A stretch of 64,000 nucleotides of DNA from Patiriisocius sp047731265 (GCF_047731265.1 NZ_CP159835.1:992001-1056000); one strand, 5' to 3'. Counted from the stretch's first letter, positions 8,172 to 17,868 are shown. The notes: a model not told the origin generated them from the sequence alone. Program-made: numbers and translations.

Positions 8172-10259
8172 ATGACTCGAGATCCTAAAAGATATACCAT
8201 CACGGCTGCATTACCTTACACAAACGGACCAGTTCACATTGGGCACTTAGCAGGTGTTTACATTCCCGCAGATATTTATGCACGTTTTCAGCGCTTACAA
8301 GGAAAAGACGTAGCTTTTGTCTGTGGAAGTGATGAGCACGGTGTGCCCATTACGATAAAAGCAAAAAAAGAAGGGATTACACCACAACAAGTGGTGGATA
8401 AATACCACGCAATTATTAAAAAATCGTTTGGAGACTTTGGAATTACGTTTGATAATTATTCCCGTACTTCTGCCAAGATTCACCATGATACTGCTAGTGC
8501 ATTTTTTAAGAAATTATATGACGAAGGAAAATTTATAGAAGAAGTAACTGAGCAATTATATGATGCAGAAGCAGACCAGTTTTTAGCAGACCGTTTTATA
8601 GTTGGAACCTGTCCTAAATGCGGTAATGAAGAGAGTTATGGAGATCAATGTGAGGCTTGCGGAACATCACACAACGCAACAGATTTAATACAACCTAAAA
8701 GTGCCATTACTGGTGCGGTGCCCTCATTAAAAGAAACAAGACACTGGTTTTTACCTTTAAACAAATATGAGCCGTTTTTAAAAGAATGGATATTAGAGAA
8801 TCATAAAAAAGATTGGAAAACAAATGTCTATGGCCAATGTAAATCTTGGATTGACGATGGTTTGCGTCCACGCGCTGTAACGCGTGACTTAGATTGGGGA
8901 ATCCCCGTACCTATTGAGGGTGCAGAAGGGAAGGTTTTATATGTTTGGTTTGATGCACCTATTGGCTATATTTCGGCCACAAAAGAATGGGCAGATCGCG
9001 AAGGAAAAGACTGGGAACCATACTGGAAAGACGAAGAAACTAAACTCCTTCACTTTATAGGAAAAGATAATATTGTATTTCATTGTATCATTTTTCCAAG
9101 TATGTTAAAGGCTGACGGAAGTTATATTTTACCAAACAATGTTCCTGCAAACGAATTTTTAAACCTCGAAGGGAATAAAATATCCACCAGTAAAAATTGG
9201 GCCGTTTGGTTGCACGAATATTTAGAAGATTTTCCAAATCAGCAAGATGTTTTGCGTTATACCTTAACTGCAAATGCACCTGAAACAAAGGACAATGATT
9301 TTACATGGGCAGATTTTCAAGCAAGAAATAATAATGAGCTCGTCGCCATATTTGGAAATTTCATTAACCGAGTTACTGTATTAACGCATAAGTATTACGA
9401 TGGTATTGTTCCTGAGCCAAGTACTTTTACTAAAATTGACGAAAAGACCTTAACCAAATTAAAAGCCTATCCTTCAGTAATCGAAAGTTCTATAGAGCGT
9501 TACCGTTTCCGAGAAGCGCAACAAGAGTTGATGAATGTAGCACGTTTGGGGAACAAATATCTGGCAGACGAAGAGCCCTGGAAAACCATTAAAACCGACG
9601 AAGAACGAACCAAAACGGTGATGTTTGTGGCATTGCAAATCGCAGCTACGTTGGCTGTTTTAAGCGAACCTTTTTTACCGTTTACTTCAGCTAAACTCAA
9701 AAAAATGTTCAATTTTGACGGTTTGGAAAAGTTGCCAAATTGGTCTTCTTTGCAAGAAATTTCTCCCCTTTTGATGGAGATGCCTTTAGGCAGAGGGGGC
9801 CTCACTATCGCAAAATCTGAATTACTTTTCAGCAAAATTGAAAAGGAACAAATACAAGCACAATTGGATAAATTAGAAGCGAGTAAAAAAGCAAATGAGG
9901 CGGCAAATGCGAAAGTTGAGCCTCAGAAAGAGACCGTTCAGTTTGATGATTTTACCAAGCTCGATATGCGCGTAGGTACGATTATAGAGGCTGAAAAAAT
10001 GGCAAAAACAAAGAAGCTTTTAATCTTAAAAGTAGACACTGGTATTGATGTTCGTACCATCGTTTCAGGAATTGCAGAAAGCTTTACGGCTGAAGAAGTA
10101 ATTGGGAAACAAGTAGCCGTTTTAGTAAATCTAGCACCTCGTGCTCTTCGTGGCGTTGAAAGTGAGGGAATGATTTTAATGACCGAAACTCCGGATGGGA
10201 GATTGGTTTTTATGAATCCTGACACTAGTGGTGTTGGAAATGGAGCGACTATAAATTAA
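8172..10259 (+). CDS. metG: Methionyl-tRNA synthetase
   Basis: A 695-residue class I aminoacyl-tRNA synthetase that charges tRNA-Met. The HIGH motif is at residues 22-25 ('GPVHIGHLAGVY'). The KMSKS loop is represented by 'GNKISTSKNW'. The zinc-binding insert 'CPKCGNEESYGDQCEACG' has four cysteines. The C-terminal ~110 residues ('FDDFTKLDMRVGTIIEAE') are the EMAPII/Trbp111-like tRNA-binding domain, as in long bacterial MetRS. ATG 8172 is chosen from the promoter position and family N-terminus. A terminator-like hairpin follows. Confidence 0.97.
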   Translation: MTRDPKRYTITAALPYTNGPVHIGHLAGVYIPADIYARFQRLQGKDVAFVCGSDEHGVPITIKAKKEGITPQQVVDKYHAIIKKSFGDFGITFDNYSRTSAKIHHDTASAFFKKLYDEGKFIEEVTEQLYDAEADQFLADRFIVGTCPKCGNEESYGDQCEACGTSHNATDLIQPKSAITGAVPSLKETRHWFLPLNKYEPFLKEWILENHKKDWKTNVYGQCKSWIDDGLRPRAVTRDLDWGIPVPIEGAEGKVLYVWFDAPIGYISATKEWADREGKDWEPYWKDEETKLLHFIGKDNIVFHCIIFPSMLKADGSYILPNNVPANEFLNLEGNKISTSKNWAVWLHEYLEDFPNQQDVLRYTLTANAPETKDNDFTWADFQARNNNELVAIFGNFINRVTVLTHKYYDGIVPEPSTFTKIDEKTLTKLKAYPSVIESSIERYRFREAQQELMNVARLGNKYLADEEPWKTIKTDEERTKTVMFVALQIAATLAVLSEPFLPFTSAKLKKMFNFDGLEKLPNWSSLQEISPLLMEMPLGRGGLTIAKSELLFSKIEKEQIQAQLDKLEASKKANEAANAKVEPQKETVQFDDFTKLDMRVGTIIEAEKMAKTKKLLILKVDTGIDVRTIVSGIAESFTAEEVIGKQVAVLVNLAPRALRGVESEGMILMTETPDGRLVFMNPDTSGVGNGATIN

Positions 10260-10274
10260 TTTATTAAATATGGG

Positions 10275-10310
10275 AAACCTCTCAAGTTTTGAAAACATGA
10301 CAGGTTTTTT
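10275..10310 (+). terminator. Probable metG terminator
   Basis: AAACCT (10275-10280) pairs with AGGTTT (10302-10307), and the stem runs into a T tract. GTTTT-G-AAAAC pairs inside the loop. The structure overlaps an in-frame ATG at 10270, which supports the later start for tex. Confidence 0.5.
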
Positions 10311-10314
10311 TACT

Positions 10315-12432
10315 ATGCTAAGCTACATCCTCCAACAAACAAATCTCCCAAATGAAAGTGTAAAAAACACGCTAGCACTATTAGCAGAAGATTGCACTAT
10401 TCCTTTTATTGCTCGTTATAGAAAAGAACGCACGGGGAACCTTGATGAAGTTCAAATAGAACAAATTGTACATCTCAAAGAACAGTTTGAAGCGCTTGAA
10501 AAGCGCAAAAAATCTATTTTAAAAGCAATTGAAGAACAAGGTGAATTAACAACAGAAATTTCGGCTAGTATAAAGAGCACTTCAAATCTTGTTGCTCTTG
10601 AAGACCTTTATCTTCCGTTTAAAAAGAAACGTAAAACCAAAGCTGAAACGGCCCGTAAAAATGGCCTAGAACCATTGGCTAAAATTATAATGGCTCAAAA
10701 TACGAGAGATCTTGAGAGTGTTGCACAGCGGTATACTAACACAAATGTTCCCACAATAGAAGATGCGTTTGAAGGTGCGAGACACATTGTTGCCGAGTGG
10801 ATTAATGAACGCACGGATATTAGAAACAACATTCGCAAACAACTGGAGCGATTTGCTGTGGTTAGCACTAAGGTTGTTAAATCCAAAAAAGAGGAAGACA
10901 AAGCTCAAAAATTTAGAGACTATTTTTCTTGGGATGAATCTTTACAGCGATGTCCTTCGCATAGATTACTGGCAATTTTAAGAGCCGAAAATGAAGGTTT
11001 TATTAGAGTAAAAATTGAAATTGAAGAGGAGCGTATTTTAGATAGAATAGCCTCTAAACTCATAAGCTCTAGAGGCACGTGTGCCGACCAAATTAAAGAG
11101 GCTCTAGAAGACGCGTACAAAAGACTTCTCTTTCCCGCTTTATCAAACGAAATTTTAGTACAAGCAAAGAAGAAAGCAGGTGAAACTGCAATTTCAATTT
11201 TTGCTAAAAATCTAAAGCAATTATTATTGGGTTCCCCTTTAGGTGAAAAACGTATTCTTGCTATTGACCCTGGCTTTAGATCAGGCTGTAAAGTAGTTTG
11301 CCTTGATGCACAAGGTAGCTTTTTGCACAATGACACTATATTCCCTCATCCACCAAAAAGTGATGAACATGAAGCAATACGAAAAATAAGCAAATTAGCC
11401 GAAACTTACAATATTGAAGCAATTGCCATTGGTAATGGAACTGCCTCAAGAGAAACGGAAGCTATTATCAAAAAAATACCCTTTAAAAATGACGTTGAGA
11501 TTTTTATCGTTAGTGAAGCTGGAGCTTCTATTTACTCCGCAAGTAAGATTGCAAGAGAAGAATTTCCTGATTATGATGTAACGGTTAGAGGGGCAATATC
11601 CATAGGTCGCCGTCTTGCTGATCCACTGGCAGAGCTTGTGAAGATTGATGCCAAATCTATTGGTGTTGGACAATACCAGCACGACGTAGATCAATCGCAA
11701 CTTAAAAAATCTTTAGATCGTGTTGTGGAAAATTGTGTGAATGCCGTAGGTGTAAACATCAATACAGCAAGTGTGCCGCTGTTGAGTTATGTTTCGGGTA
11801 TAGGTCCTAAACTAGCAGAAAATATTGTGGAATATCGCGAGACAGAAGGAGCATTTACTTCTAGAAATGAGATTAAAAAAGTACCCAGATTGGGTGCAAA
11901 AGCCTTTGAGCAAGGTGCTGGTTTTTTAAGGATTAGAGATGCTAAGAATCCACTAGATAATTCTTCAGTACACCCAGAACGATACGTTCTTATAAAAGAA
12001 ATAGCCAAAGATCAAGGAATTAATGTTACAGAGTTAATAGGAAATACTACTGCATTAAAAAATATTGCATTACATAAATATTGCACTGAAGATGTTGGAA
12101 TACTAACATTAGAAGACATAATTAAAGAACTTCAAAAACCTGGACTTGACATACGCCAAAAAGCAAAAGTGTTTAGTTTTAACCAGCATATTAAAACAAT
12201 TGAAGACTTACAACCAGGGATGCTATTACCTGGTATTGTTAATAATATAACCGCTTTTGGCTGTTTTGTAGATGTTGGCGTTAAGGAAAGTGGTTTGATA
12301 CATGTTTCCAACTTGTCTGAGACATTTGTAAAGGATGTAAATGAACATGTTGCATTGCAGCAACATGTTATTGTAAAGGTGCTGGAGGTTGATGTTTCTA
12401 GAAAAAGGATTCAATTGAAATTAGAATCTTAA
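10315..12432 (+). CDS. tex: Tex-family RNA-binding protein with S1 domain
   Basis: About 705 residues from ATG 10315, which gives the family's N-terminus and lies beyond the metG hairpin; the upstream ATG at 10270 is rejected. The order is: Tex N-terminal domain ('IPFIARYRKERTGNLDE'), YqgF/RNase H-like domain ('ILAIDPGFRSGCKVV'), helix-hairpin-helix ('VSGIGPKLAENIVEYRE'), and a C-terminal S1 domain ('GIVNNITAFGCFVDVGVKES'). Homologues bind RNA and affect transcription. The next gene starts 2 bp after the stop. Confidence 0.95.
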   Translation: MLSYILQQTNLPNESVKNTLALLAEDCTIPFIARYRKERTGNLDEVQIEQIVHLKEQFEALEKRKKSILKAIEEQGELTTEISASIKSTSNLVALEDLYLPFKKKRKTKAETARKNGLEPLAKIIMAQNTRDLESVAQRYTNTNVPTIEDAFEGARHIVAEWINERTDIRNNIRKQLERFAVVSTKVVKSKKEEDKAQKFRDYFSWDESLQRCPSHRLLAILRAENEGFIRVKIEIEEERILDRIASKLISSRGTCADQIKEALEDAYKRLLFPALSNEILVQAKKKAGETAISIFAKNLKQLLLGSPLGEKRILAIDPGFRSGCKVVCLDAQGSFLHNDTIFPHPPKSDEHEAIRKISKLAETYNIEAIAIGNGTASRETEAIIKKIPFKNDVEIFIVSEAGASIYSASKIAREEFPDYDVTVRGAISIGRRLADPLAELVKIDAKSIGVGQYQHDVDQSQLKKSLDRVVENCVNAVGVNINTASVPLLSYVSGIGPKLAENIVEYRETEGAFTSRNEIKKVPRLGAKAFEQGAGFLRIRDAKNPLDNSSVHPERYVLIKEIAKDQGINVTELIGNTTALKNIALHKYCTEDVGILTLEDIIKELQKPGLDIRQKAKVFSFNQHIKTIEDLQPGMLLPGIVNNITAFGCFVDVGVKESGLIHVSNLSETFVKDVNEHVALQQHVIVKVLEVDVSRKRIQLKLES

Positions 12433-12434
12433 GA

Positions 12435-13340
12435 ATGCTAAAAATAGCCAACCATCCTATTTATAAATATGAATTGCCGGCGGGACATCGCTTTCCTATG
12501 GCTAAATATGATTTACTCCCTCAAAAGCTTTTAAAAGAAAGCATCTGTAAAATTGAAAATTTTTTTGAGCCTATAAAAGTTTCGGCCGAAACGATTCTTC
12601 GCGTTCACGATCTGGACTATTACGAGCGATTACTTTCAGTTTCGCTTGATAAAAAGGAAATACGAAAAATGGGATTTCCGCTTTGCCCCGAATTGGTTGA
12701 ACGTTCACATTATATTATCGACGGTACGATAAAAGGTTGCAAATTTGCCTTTGAACACGGTGTTGCAATGAATATCGCTGGAGGCACACACCACGCTTTT
12801 ACAGCTCACGGTGAAGCGTTTTGTTTATTAAATGACCAAGCGGTGGCGGCGCAATATTTATTGGATCAAAAATTAGCGAAACAAATCTTAATCGTAGATC
12901 TAGATGTACATCAAGGAAATGGAACCGCAAAAATTTTTGAAAAGGAAGAACGTGTGTTTACCTTCTCTATGCACGGGGCTAAAAACTATCCATTTAAAAA
13001 AGAAAAAAGCGATTTAGATATTGGCTTACAGGATGGAACAGAGGACGAAGAATATCTTGCAATTTTAAAAAACACCCTACCCTTACTTATTAAAAAAGTA
13101 CAACCAGATTTTGTGTTTTATTTAAGCGGCGTAGATATTTTAAAAAGTGATAAACTAGGAAGATTAGGATGCACCACAGAAGGTTGTAAACAAAGAGATG
13201 AATTTGTTTTCAATACTTTAAAAAACCTTAAAATTCCGGTTCAAGTTAGTATGGGAGGGGGCTATTCTCCAGAAATAGAGACTATAATTATTGCACATGC
13301 AAACACTTTTAAAGTGGCACAGGAAATTTTTTTTACTTAA
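12435..13340 (+). CDS. Histone-deacetylase-family (AcuC-like) hydrolase
   Basis: A 301-residue zinc-dependent deacetylase-like protein. 'GGTHHAFTAHGEAF' contains the paired active-site histidines (119-120). 'VDLDVHQGNGTA' (154-165) and 'LSGVDILKSDKLG' supply the metal-binding Asp/His/Asp set, and 'SMGGGYSPEIE' is the glycine-rich end motif. Bacterial members remove acetyl groups from proteins or small amines; the substrate here is unknown. It is 2 bp from tex, so co-transcription is likely. Its 3' end overlaps the convergent regulator gene by 4 bp. Confidence 0.88.
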   Translation: MLKIANHPIYKYELPAGHRFPMAKYDLLPQKLLKESICKIENFFEPIKVSAETILRVHDLDYYERLLSVSLDKKEIRKMGFPLCPELVERSHYIIDGTIKGCKFAFEHGVAMNIAGGTHHAFTAHGEAFCLLNDQAVAAQYLLDQKLAKQILIVDLDVHQGNGTAKIFEKEERVFTFSMHGAKNYPFKKEKSDLDIGLQDGTEDEEYLAILKNTLPLLIKKVQPDFVFYLSGVDILKSDKLGRLGCTTEGCKQRDEFVFNTLKNLKIPVQVSMGGGYSPEIETIIIAHANTFKVAQEIFFT

Positions 13341-15292
13341 ATAGATTTGATGAAATTCTTCAAAGATTCACCTTTAGGGATCTCCATCTTTTTTCTCAAA
13401 TTATAACGGTAGTTATCAACACTGGCCGCACTAATCCCTAGTTGCAAAGCAATTTGTTTTGATGTTTGACCCAATCGCAACATCGTAGCGACCTTTTTTT
13501 CTTTCTCATTAAGATTTTTATAAAGTTCATCAATCTTTGCTCTAAATGAATCATTGGTTTCATTTACTTGCTGATATAACTGGATTTTCTCTTTATTCTG
13601 ATCAATGTCATTATTTATAAATTGAATGGTATCCATGACCACACTTTTGTGGGCATCATTAATAACTCTAATACCTTTCATCTTTGCCTTTATGTTTTCC
13701 AATAAATCATTTTTTTCAGAAATATGAATGGCAAAATCTGTTATTTGCTTGTTTTTAAATTTTACTTGATTGTCCAAAGATTCTTGTTTTACCGTCATGG
13801 TCTCTTGCTTTGCCAAAAGGGTTTCTCTTTTAATCGCGGCAATCTTCCGTTGACGGAAATAAGAGAATACGAAAAAACCCATTAACAAAATAAACATTCC
13901 AATGATAAAATAAGTTCGATCTTTTGCTCTTTGTTGTTCCGCTTCAGAAACTTTTAGCTGTGCATCTCTAGCCTCTAATTTTGATGAAATTTCATTATAG
14001 TTAAACTCAGATTGGATTACATTAAATTTATTCTTCTGCAGCACAGTTCTCAAACTATCTTCCAATTTGTTATGACGCATTAAAAATTCAAAAGCAAGTT
14101 TTGGTTGGTTATTATCCTCATACAACTCATATAACTGCTTTACTACTTCTTTTTCAGATTCTATAAAATCTTCTGTTTCTGGGTGGTTTAAAATTTTATT
14201 TAGTTCTGTAATTGCTCTTGGCAGATTGTTCTCCGCTTTTAAAATTTTAGCCTTTTGACCAGCAATAGTAAAGATATGTGCTGGGTTTTCTGATATTATT
14301 GCTTGGACACGAGCACTGTCAAGATACTTTCTAGCCACTTCAATATTTCCTAATTTTATAGATGCTTCACTTAAAAAAATATAATCATTTGTTAATATAT
14401 AAGGAATTGCATCCTTTTTGTCAAACGCCAATTGCTCCTTATAAATAGTACTTGCTGCGTTAGCAAGGTTCTCTTTAAGTAAAATTTCCGCCCTGCTTTT
14501 TTGTAATGGATTAAGCCCATCAACATTACCCGCTCGCTGAAACATTACGGTAGCACTATCCAAATATTTTTTTGCCGTTTCATATAACTCGTCGTCGTAA
14601 TAGAACCCAGCTAAAAACTCATAAGCATCTCCTACTTCCCTCCAAGCCTTAATAGGTTTTCCTATGGACAATGACTTTTCGATACACGCTAGTGCAGTTT
14701 CTTTATTATCTGTAGTGAAATAAATAAACGCTAGATCTCCATAGTTTTCTGCTAGATAAGTTCTTGTTTCTAAATCTTGATTGTCTTTGAGTAAAAATCT
14801 ATTCGCTTGTAAAAGGGAGCCTAAAGACAAGTCATTACGTTCAAGAAAATTATACGCCATTCCCTTTAAACGATAACTAAATCCTATTCCTGCAAAATGT
14901 TTTTGCTTGGTTCGATTGGCATAACTTAATGCGCTATCCACATATTTTATTACATTCAGGTCGTTTTCTTCAAATATTTCCCTTTGTGCAAGACGGTTAT
15001 AAGCCCGTATAATATCAAAACTATCTTTTAAAACTTTACTTATCGCCAGCGCTTCATTAATATATTTAACTGCCTTTTCATTAGGTTCTTCTAGATAATA
15101 ATCCCCTAAAGTTAAGAGAGTGTTGGTTCTGTCTTTATCAGAAACTTTTTTATCCTCAAGTGAATTTTCGAGTTCAGATATTGATAATATTGCTTTTTCC
15201 TCTTGAGCCTCTTGAGCTTCTTGAGCTTCTTGAGCAAAAGACTTTATAGAAACCGCAGTACATAAAATAATAAAATAGTGAATACACTTCAT
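13337..15292 (-). CDS. TPR-membrane-HTH (LuxR-like) regulator
   Basis: A 651-residue protein: signal peptide ('HYFIILCTAVSIKSFAQ'), a QEA tripeptide run, about 400 residues of TPR-like helices, a coiled stretch, one membrane span ('FIIGMFILLMGFFVFSYF', about 450-468), another coiled coil, and a C-terminal helix-turn-helix ('QTSKQIALQLGISAASVDNY', then RYNLRKKM). The design is a periplasmic TPR sensor with a cytoplasmic DNA-binding domain, common in Flavobacteriia. The signal is unknown. It converges with the deacetylase-like gene. Confidence 0.83.
   Translation of the reverse strand: MKCIHYFIILCTAVSIKSFAQEAQEAQEAQEEKAILSISELENSLEDKKVSDKDRTNTLLTLGDYYLEEPNEKAVKYINEALAISKVLKDSFDIIRAYNRLAQREIFEENDLNVIKYVDSALSYANRTKQKHFAGIGFSYRLKGMAYNFLERNDLSLGSLLQANRFLLKDNQDLETRTYLAENYGDLAFIYFTTDNKETALACIEKSLSIGKPIKAWREVGDAYEFLAGFYYDDELYETAKKYLDSATVMFQRAGNVDGLNPLQKSRAEILLKENLANAASTIYKEQLAFDKKDAIPYILTNDYIFLSEASIKLGNIEVARKYLDSARVQAIISENPAHIFTIAGQKAKILKAENNLPRAITELNKILNHPETEDFIESEKEVVKQLYELYEDNNQPKLAFEFLMRHNKLEDSLRTVLQKNKFNVIQSEFNYNEISSKLEARDAQLKVSEAEQQRAKDRTYFIIGMFILLMGFFVFSYFRQRKIAAIKRETLLAKQETMTVKQESLDNQVKFKNKQITDFAIHISEKNDLLENIKAKMKGIRVINDAHKSVVMDTIQFINNDIDQNKEKIQLYQQVNETNDSFRAKIDELYKNLNEKEKKVATMLRLGQTSKQIALQLGISAASVDNYRYNLRKKMEIPKGESLKNFIKSI
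15201..15236 (-). repeat. Four tandem 9-bp units in the regulator gene
   Basis: Four copies of TCTTGAGC(C/T/A) encode repeated Gln-Glu-Ala just after the signal peptide of the TPR regulator. Slippage would add or remove three residues without breaking the frame. Confidence 0.7.
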
Positions 15293-15497
15293 AGGTTGGT
15301 TTAGAGTATGCTAACGAAAAAGGCATTTTTATTGTCGCCTAATTTATTCATAATTTTCTCACATCTTAATTATGAGACAAAAATGAGTTGTAAATTTACA
15401 TTTTAAATGTAATACATTACATCCTTTTTTGTCCCTTATTGTTTTTTGAATTATTAGTGAGTTTAATAAGTGAAAAAGAAAAGTATATCAAATTGTT

Positions 15498-15551
15498 ATG
15501 AAAAAGATTCCACTAAGGTTTTTAAAGTCTTGGTGGTTTTTTTATATATGA
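15498..15551 (+). terminator. Orphan plus-strand hairpin with T run
   Basis: CCACTAAG (15510-15517) pairs with CTTGGTGG (15529-15536) through one G-U pair, and seven T follow. That is a good intrinsic terminator for the plus strand, yet no plus-strand gene ends here. A 17-codon frame (ATG 15498 to TGA 15551, 'MKKIPLRFLKSWWFFYI') overlaps it. It may end a small RNA or be a relic. I see nothing else in the 341 bp between the regulator and recQ. Confidence 0.4.
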
Positions 15552-15633
15552 AACTTGATTCAATCGTTTTTTGTCTCAACGATTGAGCAAAAGCCATTAA
15601 TTAAACTCATCTGCCCTGATACACTTTCAAAAC

Positions 15634-16287
15634 CTATCCCAAATACAAACCCAATCTTATTTTCCAATAGGGGACTTTCTTTTCAAAATGCTCAAAGTAT
15701 ATTTTTAAACCTTCTGGATTTTGTAGTGTTTCTTTTGCTCTCTGAACCTCTTTTATTTCTGCGGAAGAAATAAACTGATCTAGTTTAACATTTGTTCCAG
15801 ACTCATGAATTTTAATAAAATGGCTAATTATAGTGTTTTCTTTAATCCCCCTTCTTTGGGCAATTTCCGAAACCGAAAACCCTTCTTCAAATAATTGGAA
15901 ACTTCGCTCGTGTGTAGCCACTGTATTTTCAAGTGCATCCACATGTTTTGCTATTATTTTAAGGAAAATTTCAGCATATTTTTCTAGTTTGGCTTGCCCT
16001 ACTCCACTTATTTGTGAAAACTCTTCGATGTTTTTCGGTAGCTTTTGCTCCATGTCTTCTAGCGAGGCATCACTAAAAACCACGTAGGCTGGTACGCCCA
16101 TTTCAGTCGCAATTTTTAAGCGTTGCGCCTTTAATTTATCGAAAAGATCGGCAGGTTTTCTTGATGTTGCTAATTTTGTTTTCTCTTTAGCAGTTTCTGG
16201 TTGAACTAAGTTGGCCAATCTTACTTTTTTTGCTTTAAATAAAATATCTTTCGCTGAAGGGCTTAACAATAACCTCCCCCTTTTCAT
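15634..16287 (-). CDS. recQ: RecQ C-terminal part (HRDC + HTH), frameshifted off
   Basis: About 215 residues that continue the RecQ helicase in the next frame. 'FSQISGVGQAKLEKYAEIF' belongs to an HRDC domain (about 48-112). 'GFSVSEIAQRRGIKENTI' belongs to the C-terminal helix-turn-helix region of long RecQ proteins. The apparent Met start lies inside the upstream frame and has no independent signal. Removing one base from the five-G run (CCCCC at 16276-16280 on the plus strand) joins it to the helicase as 'HEKGRLLLSPSAKDIL'. Alone it is probably not translated. Confidence 0.75.
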   Translation of the reverse strand: MKRGRLLLSPSAKDILFKAKKVRLANLVQPETAKEKTKLATSRKPADLFDKLKAQRLKIATEMGVPAYVVFSDASLEDMEQKLPKNIEEFSQISGVGQAKLEKYAEIFLKIIAKHVDALENTVATHERSFQLFEEGFSVSEIAQRRGIKENTIISHFIKIHESGTNVKLDQFISSAEIKEVQRAKETLQNPEGLKIYFEHFEKKVPYWKIRLGLYLG

Positions 16288-17719
16288 GAAAATAAATTTG
16301 AAGTATTCCTTGATTCAATAATTGAATAACGTACTGTTGTAAATCTCGCCACGAAATATCTTTTGCAGCTCCAAAGGTTTTAATTCCTTGATATCCTTTT
16401 TCTAAAACTTGCTGATTTTGAGCTCCTCGCAGTACATCAATTACCATCCCGATAGGTTCTTGTTCTCTTAATCTGGCTACTGCCGAGCATACTTTTTGAG
16501 ATATTAAAGTGCCGTCAAAATAAGCCGGAGGTGTTTTACAGATATCGCAGTTACCGCAATCGTCTTGAATATGTTCGCCAAAATAACTTAACAGTGCTTT
16601 CCTTCGGCAACTCAAGGCTTCCGCAAATTGCTGCATGCGCTCCAATTTAGCCAACTGAAATTCTTCGGTCGCCGTACCTTCAGCAAACTTGCGTAATTGC
16701 ATAACATCAGCGTAGCTATAAAATAACAAGCCGTGCGCTTTTAAACCATCACGACCACCCCTCCCAATTTCCTGGTAATAGCCTTCAATATTCTTAGGCA
16801 TATTATAGTGAATCACCCAACGTACATTGCTTTTATCAATCCCCATCCCAAAGGCAATCGTCGCAACAATTATTGGCGTTCTATCATTAATAAAATCTTC
16901 TTGAATCTGGTTTCGGTCTTCACTTGAAAGCCCCGCATGGTATGCCGCTGCATCGTATCCTTTCGCTTTCAGTTTTTTAGTGATATTTTCGGTTCCTTTT
17001 CGGCTTAGGCAATATATTATTCCACTTTGCAAACCACGAGCACCCAAAAACCTAAATATCTGCTGAATCCGTTGTTGGCCTGGACGAACGTCCAAATAAA
17101 TATTTGGGCGGTCAAAAGAGGAAACAAATTTTGTAGCTTGGGGAACTCCTAATTGATTCGCAATATCTTCCTGCGTTGCATTATCTGCTGTTGCCGTTAA
17201 TGCGATAATTGGGGTTCCGGGAAAATGAGTTCGTAAATGTTTGAGCTGCGTATATGCAGGTCTAAAATCATGTCCCCAAGAAGAGATACAATGCGCCTCA
17301 TCTACCGCTATTAAATTGATAGTAATTTTTGATAAATAATTTGTGACTGACCAAACACTTTCAGGAGCAACATACAACAGTTTTAATTTTCCTGTAATTA
17401 GATTTTCTAAAATTTCGTCGAGTTCACTTTGCTCTTGTGAGCTGTTATAATAAGCCGCAGCAATACCATTTCCTTTTAAAGCATCGACTTGATCTTTCAT
17501 CAAGGCAATTAATGGCGAAATTACAACTGCCGTTCCTTCCATTGCCAAAGCAGGTAATTGAAAACAAAGTGACTTACCTCCGCCTGTGGGCATGATTGCT
17601 AAGGTGTCATCTCCTGCTAAAACGCTATCAATTATCTCTTTTTGATTAGGTCTGAATGTGTCGTACCCAAAGTTAGATTTTAGGAGAGATAATATCGAGG
17701 TAGTTTGTTTTGTTTGCAT
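16235..17719 (-). CDS. recQ: RecQ DNA helicase, catalytic core, frameshifted
   Basis: Start set at ATG 17719 ('MQTKQTTSIL'); upstream sequence belongs to a repeat. Walker A 'MPTGGGKS' is at residues 43-50, the DEAH box 'VDEAHCISSWGHDFRP' begins near 139, motif VI is in 'YYQEIGRGGRDG', and the zinc cluster is in 'CRRKALLSYFGEHIQDDCGN'. Family members unwind DNA in recombination repair. The reading frame ends after 494 residues in the RQC region because of a one-base shift in a G run; the full protein would have been about 695 residues. The truncated helicase could still be active. It is also possibly a sequencing error. Confidence 0.85.
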   Translation of the reverse strand: MQTKQTTSILSLLKSNFGYDTFRPNQKEIIDSVLAGDDTLAIMPTGGGKSLCFQLPALAMEGTAVVISPLIALMKDQVDALKGNGIAAAYYNSSQEQSELDEILENLITGKLKLLYVAPESVWSVTNYLSKITINLIAVDEAHCISSWGHDFRPAYTQLKHLRTHFPGTPIIALTATADNATQEDIANQLGVPQATKFVSSFDRPNIYLDVRPGQQRIQQIFRFLGARGLQSGIIYCLSRKGTENITKKLKAKGYDAAAYHAGLSSEDRNQIQEDFINDRTPIIVATIAFGMGIDKSNVRWVIHYNMPKNIEGYYQEIGRGGRDGLKAHGLLFYSYADVMQLRKFAEGTATEEFQLAKLERMQQFAEALSCRRKALLSYFGEHIQDDCGNCDICKTPPAYFDGTLISQKVCSAVARLREQEPIGMVIDVLRGAQNQQVLEKGYQGIKTFGAAKDISWRDLQQYVIQLLNQGILQIYFHEKGEVIVKPFSERYFI

Positions 17720-17755
17720 TGTTGTAAAAATATGAATTCTACTTTTATGTAAATC

Positions 17756-17822
17756 GGTCCTTCGGCACAATTTTAAAATTATTTGCGCTGCACGTCATTT
17801 TAAAATCACTCAGGAACCTTAG
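17756..17822 (-). repeat. Hairpin repeat, left copy (inverted)
   Basis: On the minus strand this reads CTAAGGTTCCTGAGTGATTTTA, then a self-complementary centre (ATTTTAAAAT at 17770-17779 and 17797-17806), then TAAAATTGTGCCGAAGGACC. Its first 22 bases (17801-17822) are the exact complement of 18344-18365 in the right copy. It lies on one side of the GIY-YIG pseudogene and just upstream of recQ. Confidence 0.75.
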
Positions 17823-17837
17823 ATTCATTTTCTTTCT

Positions 17838-17868
17838 GAATATTGAATATTGAATATTGAATATTGAA
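17838..17868. repeat. Tandem GAATATT repeat
   Basis: The 7-bp unit GAATATT occurs four times (17838-17865) plus a partial copy, between the left hairpin repeat and the GIY-YIG pseudogene. Confidence 0.85.

Noticed and set aside
10270..10314. Upstream ATG as start of tex
   Set aside because: It lies in the stem of the metG terminator hairpin; ATG 10315 gives the normal family N-terminus.
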